A stretch of DNA of 64,000 nt from contig NZ_JAPEMM010000001.1 in the NCBI RefSeq assembly GCF_026342735.1, positions 1 to 64,000 on the forward strand. The letters are read 5' to 3'. The notes under the pieces were generated by a model, which was not told where the DNA came from, did no database searches, and worked only from the letters and a program-made list of their open reading frames with translations. The translations under genes were made by a program, and so were the position numbers. Positions 54,037 to 62,899 of the stretch are shown piece after piece. Source of the DNA: Streptomyces sp. NBC_00193. GTDB lineage: Bacteria; Actinomycetota; Actinomycetes; Streptomycetales; Streptomycetaceae. Position 1 is the stretch's first letter, and every line of letters starts with the position of its first letter.

Positions 54037-55221
54037 CTACCAGCGCACCGGGTGGCGGGTGGTCCCCCGGACCAGGGTCCCGGGCGCCCATTCCAGGACG
54101 GCCGGCTCCTCCCGGAGGTGCGGGAAGCGCTCCACCAGGGAGCGGATCGCGATCCGGCCCTCCAGCCGGCCGAGCGGGGCGGCGACGCAGTGGTGGATGC
54201 CGTGTCCGAAGGCGATGTGCCCGCCGCGGGCGGGGCGGCGGATGTCGAAGGCCTCGGGGCGTTCGAAGCGGGCGGGGTCCCGGTCCGCCGCGGCGAGGCA
54301 GACGAGGACGGCGGAGCCCGCCTCGATGAAGGTGTCGCCGATCTCCAGGTCCGTGCCGGCGAAGCGGAACGTGGCCGTCTCCACCGGGCCGTCGTAGCGC
54401 AGGATCTCCTCGACGGCGCCGTCGATCAGTCCGCCGGGGTCGGCGCGCAGGGCGGCGAGCTGGTCGGGGTGGGTGAGCAGCGCCCGCATCCCGTTGGAGA
54501 TCAGGTGCACGGTGGTCTCGTGCCCGCCGACCATCATCAGGACGGCCATGGCGACCAGCTCCTGCCGGGAGAGCCGGTCTCCCCCGTCCAGCCGGCTGGT
54601 CACCCAGTCGCTGAGCAGGTCCTCGCCGGGACGGGCCATCCTGGCGTCGACGAGCTCGGCCGTGTAGGCGGTCATGGCGCGCACGGCCGCGTTCTCGGCC
54701 TCGACCCCGGTGGGAGAGACCATCTCGGTGATCCAGCCGTGGAAGGCGCCGCGGTCGGCCTCCGGAACCCCGAGGAGCTCGCAGATCACGGTCATGGGCA
54801 GCGGCTGGGCGAAGGCCTCGATCAGGTCGGCGCGGCGCCCGGGGAGGGCCTCCATGCCGTCGAGCAGTCCGTCGACGATCTCCTGGATGCGCGGGCGCAG
54901 TCCCTCGATCCGGCCGGGGGCGAAGGAGCGGGAGACGTGCCGGCGCAGCCGGGTGTGGTCGGGCGGGTCGGCGCGCATCATGTTGGCGCTGGCCTCGGTC
55001 TGCTCCCGGTCCGTGTAGAGCCCGGAGGTCAGCCAGTTCTTGGACACCGCGGGGTGGGTGAGGGCCTGGCGGGCCTCCTGGTGGCCGACGATCAGCCAGA
55101 CCTCCTGGCCGTCCGCCGCCTTCACCCGGTGGACGGGCCCCTCCGCACGCAGGCGCGCGTAGTGGGGGTACGGGTTTTCGTTGAAGTCTTCGGCGATCGT
55201 ACTGAGGTCCAGAACGGGCAT
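54037..55221 (-). CDS. Cytochrome P450 (CYP105/107-like)
   Basis: 394 residues, soluble. The heme motif is FGHGIHHCVAAPLGRLE; His replaces the more usual Pro or Gly near the Cys and Val replaces Leu. The ExxR is in AVEEILRYDGPVETATFR and the I-helix is MMVGGHETTVHLI (normal acid-Thr replaced by ETT). No ferredoxin gene adjoins. It lies 54 bases upstream of the exporter gene end on the same strand. Confidence 0.93.
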   Translation of the reverse strand: MPVLDLSTIAEDFNENPYPHYARLRAEGPVHRVKAADGQEVWLIVGHQEARQALTHPAVSKNWLTSGLYTDREQTEASANMMRADPPDHTRLRRHVSRSFAPGRIEGLRPRIQEIVDGLLDGMEALPGRRADLIEAFAQPLPMTVICELLGVPEADRGAFHGWITEMVSPTGVEAENAAVRAMTAYTAELVDARMARPGEDLLSDWVTSRLDGGDRLSRQELVAMAVLMMVGGHETTVHLISNGMRALLTHPDQLAALRADPGGLIDGAVEEILRYDGPVETATFRFAGTDLEIGDTFIEAGSAVLVCLAAADRDPARFERPEAFDIRRPARGGHIAFGHGIHHCVAAPLGRLEGRIAIRSLVERFPHLREEPAVLEWAPGTLVRGTTRHPVRW

Positions 55222-55275
55222 GTGGCCACCCTAGAGGGGGAGTTGATCGCTCCGGGGTGCCTTTCGGCCATTCGT

Positions 55276-56190
55276 TCAGCCAGCCGCGCGCCGCCCCCAG
55301 GCGGTGCCCGCGAGCACCAGCGCGCCCCCCGCGAATCCGGCTGCGCCGAGCCGCTCGCCGCCGATGGCGATGCCCGCAGCCGCGGCCCACAGCGGTTCGG
55401 TGCCGAGCAGCAGGCTGACGCGCGAGGGGGAGGTGCGGCGGACGGCCCACATCTGCACGAAGAAGGCGAACAGGGTGCAGAAGACGGAGAGGAAGGCGAG
55501 CCCGGCCCACTCGGCCGCGCCGAAGTCGGCGGCGGCCGCCCAGGGGCTGGCACCGGTGCCGGGCAGCAGGGCCAGTACGGCGAACACGGCGACGGCGGTT
55601 CCGAGCTGGACGGTGGTCAGGGAGAGCGAGTCGGCTTCCTGCACGGCCTTGATCCGGGACATGAGCAGGACGTGCGCCGTCCGGGCGAGCGCGGCGCCGA
55701 GGATGAGGAGGTCGCCGAGGCTCGGGGTGGTGAAGCCCGCCCCCTGGGTGAGCAGCACGACCCCGCAGACGGAGACGGCCGCGGCGCCGAGGAAGGCGGG
55801 CGACGGGGCTCGGCGCCGGACGGCCGACTCGGCGAGCGGGGTGAAGATCATCGTCAGGCTGATGATCAGCCCGGCGTTGGTGGCGGAGGTGTGGACGACC
55901 CCGTAGGTCTCCAGCAGGAAGATGCCGCCGAGTACGAGTCCCAGCACCCCGGCGCCGCGCAGCTGGGCGGGGGTGAGCGCGCGCAGCTTCCGCCGGCCGG
56001 CGACGGCCAGGACGGGCAGGACCAGCGCGAAGCGCAGGACGAGCACCGCGATCACGGTGTGCGTGGTGGTGACGCCCTTGGCGGCGAGGTAGCTGCCGCC
56101 CCAGACGACGGCGACGAGCAGGACCGGCAGATCCGCGAGCCAGGCCCTGCGGGGGGCGGCGACGGGAGCGGGGGCGGCGATGGTGGACAC
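55276..56190 (-). CDS. EamA/DMT-family transporter
   Basis: 304 residues from GTG 56190; upstream frame would add 20 residues without support. Ten hydrophobic helices in two EamA repeats: LPVLLVAVVWGGSYLAAKGV starts the first and LSVFCTLFAFFVQMWAVRRTSPSRVSLLLGTEPLWAAAAG ends the second. Such proteins export amino acids, nucleosides or other metabolites. Upstream of a P450 gene on the same strand. Confidence 0.88.
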   Translation of the reverse strand: MSTIAAPAPVAAPRRAWLADLPVLLVAVVWGGSYLAAKGVTTTHTVIAVLVLRFALVLPVLAVAGRRKLRALTPAQLRGAGVLGLVLGGIFLLETYGVVHTSATNAGLIISLTMIFTPLAESAVRRRAPSPAFLGAAAVSVCGVVLLTQGAGFTTPSLGDLLILGAALARTAHVLLMSRIKAVQEADSLSLTTVQLGTAVAVFAVLALLPGTGASPWAAAADFGAAEWAGLAFLSVFCTLFAFFVQMWAVRRTSPSRVSLLLGTEPLWAAAAGIAIGGERLGAAGFAGGALVLAGTAWGRRAAG

Positions 56191-56313
56191 CGGTTCTCCA
56201 ACGGCAGAAGGCAGGTGGAGACTTCGGCGGCTCGCACGGGACCCGCCCAAGCTACCCGAGCATGATCGGCCGGTCGAGCCTTTTGGTCCCGCACCGCCGC
56301 CCCCGCCCCGGGG

Positions 56314-56928
56314 TCACTCGAAGGTGCCGAACACCGCGCGCCCCGTCGGCCGGTAGGTGTGGATGGCCGTGCCGGCCGAGGTGGTGCGGGAGCCCGTCAG
56401 CTCGAAGGCCGTCGGCAGCCCGCCCGTCGGGAACAGCCGCCGTCCGCCGCCCAGGAAGACGGGGAAGACCAGCAGGTTCAGCTCGTCCACCAGGTCCCGC
56501 GCCAGCAGCCACTGCGCCAGCGCGCCGCTGCCGTGCACCTGCAGCTCCCCCTCGGTCGCGTCCTTGGCCCGTACGACCTCGCTCTGCAGCTGCTCCCCGT
56601 CGATCACGGTGGCCGGGCCCCAGGCCGGCTCCTTGAGCGTGGTCGAGGCGACGTACTTGGGCAGCCGGTTCAGCCTGCTCGCGACCGGGTCGGCGGGGTC
56701 GTCGTGCTGCGGCCAGTACGAGGCGAAGATCTCGTAGGTCCGGCGGCCGAGCAGGAAGGCCCCGGCCCGGTCGAAGACCTCGGTGATGAACTCCCCCATG
56801 CCTTCGTCGGCGAAGGGCACGAGCCACCCGCCGTACGCGAACCCGCCGCTCGGGTCCTCCTCCGGGCCCCCCGGGGCCTGCATCACGCCGTCGAGGGTCA
56901 GGAAGGTGGTGAGGGTCAGCTTTCCCAT
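56314..56928 (-). CDS. Dihydrofolate reductase family (RibD C-terminal-like) protein
   Basis: 204 residues with the RibD-C/DHFR fold: KLTLTTFLTLDGVMQAPGG, FLLGRRTYEIFASYWP, LQVHGSGALAQWLLARDLVDELNLLVFPVFLGGGRRLFP. These NADPH-binding proteins are common in Streptomyces; the physiological substrate is unknown and not necessarily dihydrofolate. Confidence 0.9.
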   Translation of the reverse strand: MGKLTLTTFLTLDGVMQAPGGPEEDPSGGFAYGGWLVPFADEGMGEFITEVFDRAGAFLLGRRTYEIFASYWPQHDDPADPVASRLNRLPKYVASTTLKEPAWGPATVIDGEQLQSEVVRAKDATEGELQVHGSGALAQWLLARDLVDELNLLVFPVFLGGGRRLFPTGGLPTAFELTGSRTTSAGTAIHTYRPTGRAVFGTFE

Positions 56929-57098
56929 GGCACTGCGCTCCTTGGCTCCGGTACGTCCACTGTCACGGGTTCAGACTCCCGGGCCGCCGGGAACTCATCG
57001 CTCCGGCGCGCGCGAACGCGATGTCCGTTTCCCGCCAGCGGCGTTGCTCCCCCGGCGATTTCATTGAACTCGCAACCAACTGACGCGGGAGGAACACC

Positions 57099-57833
57099 AT
57101 GAACGGCAACGCAGTGGCCCTGGTGACGGGTGGCAGCAGGGGAATCGGCGCGGCGACCGCGCTGCGGCTGGCCCGGGACGGGGCCGACGTGGCCCTCACC
57201 TACGTGGACGACGCGGAGGCGGCCCGGGCGGTCGTCGGGAAGATCGAGGCGCTCGGCCGGCGCGGCCTGGTCCTGCGCGCCGACGCGCGCGACGCGGAGC
57301 GGGCCGCCGGGGCGGTGGAGGAGACGGTACGGAGCCTCGGCCGGCTCGACGTCCTGGTCAACAACGCCGGGGTCGGCGTGCTCGGACCCCTGGAGGGGCT
57401 CACCCTCGCGGAGGTGGACCGGGTCCTCTCGGTCAACGTCCGGGGCGTGTTCCTGGCGTGCCGGGCCGCGGCCGGCCGGATGGGCCGGGGCGGGCGGATC
57501 ATCACCATCGGCAGCTGCATGACCCAGCGGGTGCCGGGCCCGGGCGGCACCCTGTACGCGATGAGCAAGGCGGCGCTGACCGGCCTGACCAAGGCCCTCT
57601 CGCGGGAGCTCGGCGAGCGCGGGATCACCGCGAACCTGGTCCACCCCGGCCCGGTGGACACGGACATGAACCCGGCGGACGGCCCCTACGCCGCTGCGCA
57701 GTCGGCCGTGACGGCGCTGGGCCGCTTCGGCACCCCGGAGGAGGTGGCCGCCATGGTCTCCTTCCTCGCCGGCCCGGACTCCGCGTACGTCACGGGCGCC
57801 GAGTTCTCGGTGGACGGGGGGTACGCGGCGTAG
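57099..57833 (+). CDS. Short-chain dehydrogenase/reductase
   Basis: 244 residues. NADP-binding TGGSRGIG, NNAG in VLVNNAGVG, active-site Ser in TIGSCMTQR, YxxxK in TLYAMSKAALTG, ending GAEFSVDGGYAA. The family reduces ketones or dehydrogenates alcohols; the sequence resembles FabG-like enzymes. GGGAGGA lies before the ATG. It is divergent from the DHFR-like gene. Confidence 0.93.
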   Translation: MNGNAVALVTGGSRGIGAATALRLARDGADVALTYVDDAEAARAVVGKIEALGRRGLVLRADARDAERAAGAVEETVRSLGRLDVLVNNAGVGVLGPLEGLTLAEVDRVLSVNVRGVFLACRAAAGRMGRGGRIITIGSCMTQRVPGPGGTLYAMSKAALTGLTKALSRELGERGITANLVHPGPVDTDMNPADGPYAAAQSAVTALGRFGTPEEVAAMVSFLAGPDSAYVTGAEFSVDGGYAA

Positions 57834-57881
57834 GCCGTCAGGGCTGTCGGGCCCCTCAGGCCGTCAGGCCGACCGGAGCCG

Positions 57882-58337
57882 TCAGGGCAGCCAGCGGCCG
57901 GCCTTCATCAGGTCGCGGCCGGCGATCTCGTCGGCCTCGCGCCAGGCCTGGATCCACACGGGCGTGACCCGGAAGTACGGATAGGGCGTCTTGAGGCCGC
58001 TCGGGTCGAAGCCCGAGTGCGCCGCGAAGGCCTCGATCTCGCCGGGCGCGAGCTCCGCCGCCTCCAGCCGGGTCACGGCGCCCTCGACGAGGACCACGTC
58101 GCGGGTCGTGCCGAAGGCCAGCCGGGCACGGCCGCTCGCCGCGAGGTTGCGTCCGGTGGGCAGGGTGCGTCCCGTCGACAGCAGGAAGGTCTCCCCGTCC
58201 CACCGGAAGGAGAGCGGCACGAGGGTGGCGACGCCTTGGGCGTCCGCGGTGGCGACCCAGACGTCGACGTCGCTCTCGAACCGGGCCAGCGCGTCCGTGC
58301 GCCGCTGCTCCGTCGTACGTGGCGTGCTCTGCTCCAT
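57882..58337 (-). CDS. Pyridoxamine 5'-phosphate oxidase family protein
   Basis: 151 residues from ATG 58337. Split-barrel flavin-binding fold: FESDVDVWVATADAQGVATLVPLSFRWDGETFLLSTG, ARLAFGTTRDVVLVEGAVTRLEAAEL, ending VTPVWIQAWREADEIAGRDLMKAG. It may use FMN or F420 on an unknown substrate. It converges on the SDR gene with 48 bases between. Confidence 0.88.
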   Translation of the reverse strand: MEQSTPRTTEQRRTDALARFESDVDVWVATADAQGVATLVPLSFRWDGETFLLSTGRTLPTGRNLAASGRARLAFGTTRDVVLVEGAVTRLEAAELAPGEIEAFAAHSGFDPSGLKTPYPYFRVTPVWIQAWREADEIAGRDLMKAGRWLP

Positions 58338-58448
58338 CGTGGCCCCCCTGGGTGTCCGCCGTTGGCGGCAGGCTAGCGGGCCCGCCCCGTCCGCACACCC
58401 GGCGGGGGGGGCAACACCCCTGCCCCGCAAGGCCGTACGCGCAAAGCC

Positions 58449-58484
58449 CGCAGGGGCGCACCGTCGAAACGGTGCGCCCCTGCG
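58449..58484 (-). terminator. Strong hairpin after allantoicase
   Basis: A perfect 16-base GC stem (58449-58464 with 58469-58484) around a CGAA loop. It lies 57 bases past the allantoicase stop on the minus strand and is a clear intrinsic or Rho-assisted terminator. Confidence 0.8.
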
Positions 58485-58540
58485 GGGTGTTCGCGCATGC
58501 CCCGGGGGTGTCGGCCCCCGGGGCGGTCACGAGGGTGGCG

Positions 58541-59659
58541 TCAGCCGCCCAGCTCCTGGTGACGGGCGGTGTGCGCGGCGGTGCCGGCCTCCGTCAGCGC
58601 GCCGAAGAGGCGCAGGCGGGAGAAGCCGCCGTCCGGGAAGATGTCGATGCGCACGTGCGTGCCGACCGCCGGGGCGTCGAGCACGAAGCGGTGGTTGGTG
58701 TCGGGCTGCAGGCGGGTGCGCGGCAGGAACTCGGCCCACTCGCCCTCCTCGCCCGTCTTGATCGACAGCGAGGCCCAGCCGGCCGAGTTGCCCTTGAGGT
58801 ACGCGGTGTCGATCTCGACGGCGCGGATCTCGGACTCGGCGACGAGCTGGTAGCGGATCCAGTCGTTGCCGTTGTCGCGGCGACGGGCGGTCTCCCAGCC
58901 GTCGTCCATCTTGCGGGAGCGGCCCGGGTTGATGGTGTTGGTCGGCGGGGAGTAGAAGCGGTTGGAGGCGTCCTGGACGGATCCGCCGTTCTCCAGGGCC
59001 ACCACGTCGAAGGAGCCGAGCGCCTCGAGCCACTTCGGGTCGGGCACGACCTCGCCGTAGACGCGCAGGCGGGCGATGCCGCCGTCGGGGTGCTGGTTCA
59101 CGCGCAGGTGCGTGAAGCGCTGCTCGACGTCGATCTCGAAGCCGTTGGCCGCGTGGCCGCCGACGGGGGTGCGGGCGACGATGGTCGTCCACTTGATGTC
59201 GTCGCCCTGGAGCTCCGCCGGGGTCGGCGCGAGGGCGCCTTCCCAGTTGGTGGCCTCGACGGAGACGGCCTGCGGCATGTTGCCGCGGAAGTGGGCGGTG
59301 TCGACGACGATGCCGCGGATGACGCCGGGGGCGCCCAGGCGGACGAGCGCCCAGTCGTGGTCCTCGGGGGTCGGCCAGGGCTGGGTGGCGGAGATGCCGC
59401 GGCGGCGGCGGGTCTCCCAGCCGTCCATGACCTTGCCCTTGTGACCGAAGTCCTCGGGGTCGAAGTGCGCGGCCTCGGAGATCAGCAGGTTCTCGCGCTG
59501 GGCGAAGAACTCGTCGTTGGCCTCGATGACACCGGCGCCGAGCTCACGGGCGGCGAGGTTCGCGTACTGGGTGAACGGGAAGTCCGCGCTGCGGTAGTCC
59601 GCGTACGGGTCGCCGCCTCCGTACGGGTTCGCGTTGCCGGTGAAGGATTCAATCGCCAC
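58541..59659 (-). CDS. alc: Allantoicase
   Basis: 372 residues from GTG 59659 (GAAAGG upstream). Two homologous jelly-roll halves: HVRIDIFPDGGFSRLRLFG in the second and LRVNQHPDGGIARLRVYG in the first, plus GWETRRRRG and GWETARRRDNGNDW. It splits allantoate to ureidoglycolate and urea. It follows the allantoinase gene by two bases, so both form one unit. Confidence 0.94.
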   Translation of the reverse strand: MAIESFTGNANPYGGGDPYADYRSADFPFTQYANLAARELGAGVIEANDEFFAQRENLLISEAAHFDPEDFGHKGKVMDGWETRRRRGISATQPWPTPEDHDWALVRLGAPGVIRGIVVDTAHFRGNMPQAVSVEATNWEGALAPTPAELQGDDIKWTTIVARTPVGGHAANGFEIDVEQRFTHLRVNQHPDGGIARLRVYGEVVPDPKWLEALGSFDVVALENGGSVQDASNRFYSPPTNTINPGRSRKMDDGWETARRRDNGNDWIRYQLVAESEIRAVEIDTAYLKGNSAGWASLSIKTGEEGEWAEFLPRTRLQPDTNHRFVLDAPAVGTHVRIDIFPDGGFSRLRLFGALTEAGTAAHTARHQELGG

Positions 59660-59661
59660 TG

Positions 59662-61005
59662 TCAGTTCTGCCTTTCAAGGAGTCGGCCGGTGGGCTCGGA
59701 CGGGGTGCCGTGGTCGGCGATCTGCGCTCCGCGGAGCCAGGTGGACTTCACGACGCCGTGCAGGGTCTTGCCCGCGTACGCCGTGACCTGGTTGCGGTGG
59801 TGCAGGTGGGCCGGGTCCACGGTGAAGGTCTCTTCGGGGGCCAGGACGGCGAAGTCGGCGTCGCGGCCGGCCTCGATGGCACCCTTGCTCGCCAGACCGG
59901 CGAGTGCGGCCGGGGCGGCGGACATCCAGCGGACGACGTCCTCGAGGGTGCGGCCGCGCTTCTTCGCCTCGGTCCAGATGGCCGGAAGGCCCAGCTGGAG
60001 GGAGGAGATGCCGCCCCACGCGGTGGCGAAGTCGCCGGTCTTGAGGTCCGCGGTGGAGGGGGAGTGGTCGGAGACGATGCAGTCGATCGTGCCGTCGGCG
60101 AGCGCGTCCCACAGGACGTCCTGGTTGGCGGACTCGCGGATGGGCGGGCAGCACTTGAACTCGGTGGCGCCGTCCGGGACTTCCTCGGCCGTGAGGGTGA
60201 GGAAGTGCGGGCAGGACTCGACGGTGATCTGCACGCCCTCGGCCTTGGCCGCGGCGATCAGCGGCAGCGCGGAGGCGGAGGACAGGTGCAGGACGTGGAC
60301 GCGCGCGTTCAGTCGCTTCGCCTGGTCGATCAGGTTCTGGATCGCGGTGTTCTCGGCGTCCTGGGGGCGGGAGGCCAGGAAGTCGGCGTACTTGGGGCCC
60401 GCGTTCTGCGGCGCGGACTCCAGGTGGTGCGGGTCCTCGGCGTGCACGATCAGCAGGCCGCCGAAGCCGGTGATCTCGGCGAGCGAGGCGGCCAGCTGCT
60501 CCTGGTCGAGGAGGGGGAACTCGTCGACGCCGGAGGGCGACAGGAAGCACTTGAAGCCGAAGACGCCGGCGTCGTGCATCGGGCGCAGGTCCTTGACGTT
60601 GTCCGGGAGCGCACCGCCCCAGAAGCCGACGTCCACGTGCGCCTTGGTCCGGGCCACGTCCTGCTTGACCACCAGGTTGGCGGTGGTCGTGGTCGGCGGC
60701 AGCGAGTTCAGCGGCATGTCGAGGATGGTGGTGATGCCACCGGCCGCGGCGGCGCGGGTGGCCGTCCAGAAGCCTTCCCACTCGGTACGACCGGGGTCGT
60801 TCACGTGGACGTGGGTGTCGACCAGGCCGGGGAGGAGCACGTCGTCGCCGAAGTCCTCCAGCCGGGCCCCGGCCGGTACGTCGGCCTCGTACGGCAGCAC
60901 GGCCGCGATCTTCCCGCCGGCGACGGCCACCGAAGCGGCACGCGTCCCCTCGGGGGTGATGACGCGCGTCGAGCGCAGTACCAGTTCCACAGCCAGGTCG
61001 GACAC
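59662..61005 (-). CDS. allB: Allantoinase
   Basis: 447 residues from GTG 61005 (GGGGAGG upstream), chosen over an upstream ATG at 61029. Cyclic amidohydrolase: [29 protein letters not shown] (carboxylated Lys), [22 protein letters not shown]. It opens the hydantoin ring of allantoin to allantoate. Divergent from the IclR gene. Confidence 0.95.
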   Translation of the reverse strand: MSDLAVELVLRSTRVITPEGTRAASVAVAGGKIAAVLPYEADVPAGARLEDFGDDVLLPGLVDTHVHVNDPGRTEWEGFWTATRAAAAGGITTILDMPLNSLPPTTTTANLVVKQDVARTKAHVDVGFWGGALPDNVKDLRPMHDAGVFGFKCFLSPSGVDEFPLLDQEQLAASLAEITGFGGLLIVHAEDPHHLESAPQNAGPKYADFLASRPQDAENTAIQNLIDQAKRLNARVHVLHLSSASALPLIAAAKAEGVQITVESCPHFLTLTAEEVPDGATEFKCCPPIRESANQDVLWDALADGTIDCIVSDHSPSTADLKTGDFATAWGGISSLQLGLPAIWTEAKKRGRTLEDVVRWMSAAPAALAGLASKGAIEAGRDADFAVLAPEETFTVDPAHLHHRNQVTAYAGKTLHGVVKSTWLRGAQIADHGTPSEPTGRLLERQN

Positions 61006-61333
61006 CGGAACCTCCCCATCTACTTCCACAGAGCGAAATTCAACGTTCTGTTGACGGAGTCTTCACGTCGATCCGGAACCAGTCAAGAGCGCCCGGACGG
61101 ACCACTGACGACTGCGTATCGCAATTGGATGTTTCCACAGGATGGAATTAAGATTTCGCTATGCAGAATGTAGCTACCGCCACCAGGAACCGGACGGGTA
61201 ACTTCCCGAGGACGTCCGCCACCAGGACAAACCGCCTCTGACCGGCGGGGACGGCATTGCCCCGGCTCTAGGGCCGACGCAGACCGACCGGTAGGCTGCT
61301 TGCTTGCCTGCCAGCACCGAAAGGACCGCGCCC
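61006..61333. promoter_or_regulatory. Divergent control region of allB and the IclR gene
   Basis: 328 bases with no ORF. TTCAACGTTCTGTTGA (61039-61054) and TTCCA-CAGGA-TGGAA (61133-61147) are inverted repeats of the size and form used by IclR proteins. On the minus strand TTGACT then 17 bases then AAGACT, upstream of the first repeat, could be the allB promoter. The IclR product probably binds one or both repeats. Confidence 0.6.
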
Positions 61334-62137
61334 GTGCCGACGTCCAGCGCCAGCACCACCGACGCCTCCACCAAGCCCACCGCCGCCAGCGGTGGCGTCC
61401 AGTCCCTTGAGCGCGCCTTCGATCTGCTCGAACGCATGGCCGATGCCGGGGGCGAAGTCGGCCTCAGCGAGCTCTCCGCCGCCAGCGGTCTGCCGCTGCC
61501 CACCATCCATCGCCTCATGCGCACCCTCGTGGCGTGCGGCTACGTCCGGCAGCAGCCCAACCGACGGTACTCCCTCGGACCCCGGTTGATCCGCCTCGGC
61601 GAGTCCGCGTCGCGGCTGCTGGGCACCTGGGCCCGCCCGTACCTGGCGCGTCTGGTGGAGGAGACCGGCGAGACCGCGAACATGGCCCTGCTCGACGGGG
61701 ACGAGATCGTCTACGTCGCCCAGGTGCCGTCCAAGCACTCGATGCGCATGTTCACCGAGGTCGGCCGCCGGGTGCTGCCGCACTCCACCGGCGTGGGCAA
61801 GGCGCTGCTCGCCTACACCCCCGCGGACGAGGTACGGGCGCTCCTCTCGCGCACCGGGATGCCGGCCGCGACCGAGAAGACCATCACCACCCCCGAGGGC
61901 TTCCTGGACGCCCTGGAGGTGGTCCGACGGGTGGGCTACGCCGTCGACGACAACGAGCAGGAAATAGGAGTCCGCTGCCTGGCGGTCTCCGTGCCGAACT
62001 CGCCGACCGCCGCCGCGATCTCCATCTCCGGCCCGGCCGGCCGGGTGACCGAGGCCGTGGCCGAGTCCTTCGTGCCGATCCTCCAGGGCGTCGCGGCCGA
62101 GCTGTCGGTGGCCCTGCAGAGCCAGAACCCGGCGTAG
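61334..62137 (+). CDS. allR: IclR-family repressor of allantoin catabolism (AllR-like)
   Basis: 267 residues from GTG 61334, with GAAAGGA upstream; TTG 61304 is an alternative. Winged HTH at 20-80: VQSLERAFDLLERMADAGGEVGLSELSAASGLPLPTIHRLMRTL. The IclR effector domain has HSTGVGKALLA and AVSVPNSPTAAAISISGPAGR. AllR of Streptomyces coelicolor represses allantoin genes and is released by pathway intermediates. The divergent position beside allB-alc supports the same role here. Confidence 0.92.
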   Translation: MPTSSASTTDASTKPTAASGGVQSLERAFDLLERMADAGGEVGLSELSAASGLPLPTIHRLMRTLVACGYVRQQPNRRYSLGPRLIRLGESASRLLGTWARPYLARLVEETGETANMALLDGDEIVYVAQVPSKHSMRMFTEVGRRVLPHSTGVGKALLAYTPADEVRALLSRTGMPAATEKTITTPEGFLDALEVVRRVGYAVDDNEQEIGVRCLAVSVPNSPTAAAISISGPAGRVTEAVAESFVPILQGVAAELSVALQSQNPA

Positions 62138-62152
62138 GCGACCCGCGTACGC

Positions 62153-62197
62153 GAAAGGCCCCGGCCGCCCCCTCGAAGGGGGTGACCGGGGCCTTTC
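62153..62197. terminator. Bidirectional hairpin between allR and the ABC genes
   Basis: 12-base arms GAAAGGCCCCGG (62153-62164) and the matching 62186-62197 enclose a second 5-base stem (CCCCC/GGGGG). The hairpin lies between convergent genes and has short T/A runs on both sides, so it can end both transcripts. Confidence 0.75.
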
Positions 62198-62206
62198 CCG
62201 TACGTC

Positions 62207-62899
62207 CTACGGGGCCGGGACGGGCTCCGCGCCCTGGGTCAGACGGCCGTCCGTCATCAACGCCGTGGCGTCCATCCGCTCCAGGTGCGCGTGGTCGTGG
62301 GTGACCAGCACGGTGGCGGTGGAGCGCTCGCGGGTGAGGGTGACCAGCAGGTCCAGTACCGCGGCGCCGCGCTCGTGGTCGAGGGCGCTGGTGGGCTCGT
62401 CGACCAGCAGCACGGCGGGCTCGTTCATCAGGGCGCGGGCGATGTTGATCCGCTGGCGCTGCCCTCCGGAGAGCTGGTGCGGCCGCTTGTCGGCCTTGTC
62501 GGCCAGTCCCACCGCGTCCAGCAGCTCCAGGGCCCGCCGGCGCAGGGTGCGCGCGGGCCGGCCGGAGAGGTGGGCCATCACCTGGAGCTGTTCGGCGGCG
62601 GTGAGCGAGGCCAGCAGGTTCGGCTGCTGGAAGACGATCCCGATCTTCTCCCGGCGCAGCGCCGACTTCTCGCCCGCGCCGAGCTGCGAGGTGTCCTGCC
62701 CCGCCACGACCACCCGGCCCGCGTCGGGCGTGACGAGGGTGGCGGCGACCGCCAGCAGGCTGGACTTCCCGGAACCGGAGGGGCCGACCACCGCCGTCAG
62801 GGTGCCCGCGGGCACCTCCAGGCCGACCGCGTCCAGCGCCGTGAGGCGGCCGTCGCCGTCCGGGTAGGTGAGCGTGACGTCGTGCACGAGCAGGGTCAT
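62207..62899 (-). CDS. ABC transporter ATP-binding protein (MacB/LolD-like)
   Basis: 230 residues. Walker [12 protein letters not shown]-loop VFQQPNLLASLTAAEQ, signature LSGGQRQRINIARAL, Walker [13 protein letters not shown], switch VLVTHDH. Subfamily of lipoprotein release and MacB-type mechanotransmission. Start overlaps the permease stop (ATGA). Confidence 0.93.
   Translation of the reverse strand: MTLLVHDVTLTYPDGDGRLTALDAVGLEVPAGTLTAVVGPSGSGKSSLLAVAATLVTPDAGRVVVAGQDTSQLGAGEKSALRREKIGIVFQQPNLLASLTAAEQLQVMAHLSGRPARTLRRRALELLDAVGLADKADKRPHQLSGGQRQRINIARALMNEPAVLLVDEPTSALDHERGAAVLDLLVTLTRERSTATVLVTHDHAHLERMDATALMTDGRLTQGAEPVPAP

Noticed and set aside
52864..56265. Open frame of 1133 codons on the plus strand over P450 and exporter genes
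   Set aside because: Arg/Gly/Ala-rich shadow of the Gfo/Idh gene (other frame) and antisense of the P450 and DMT genes; no family motif.
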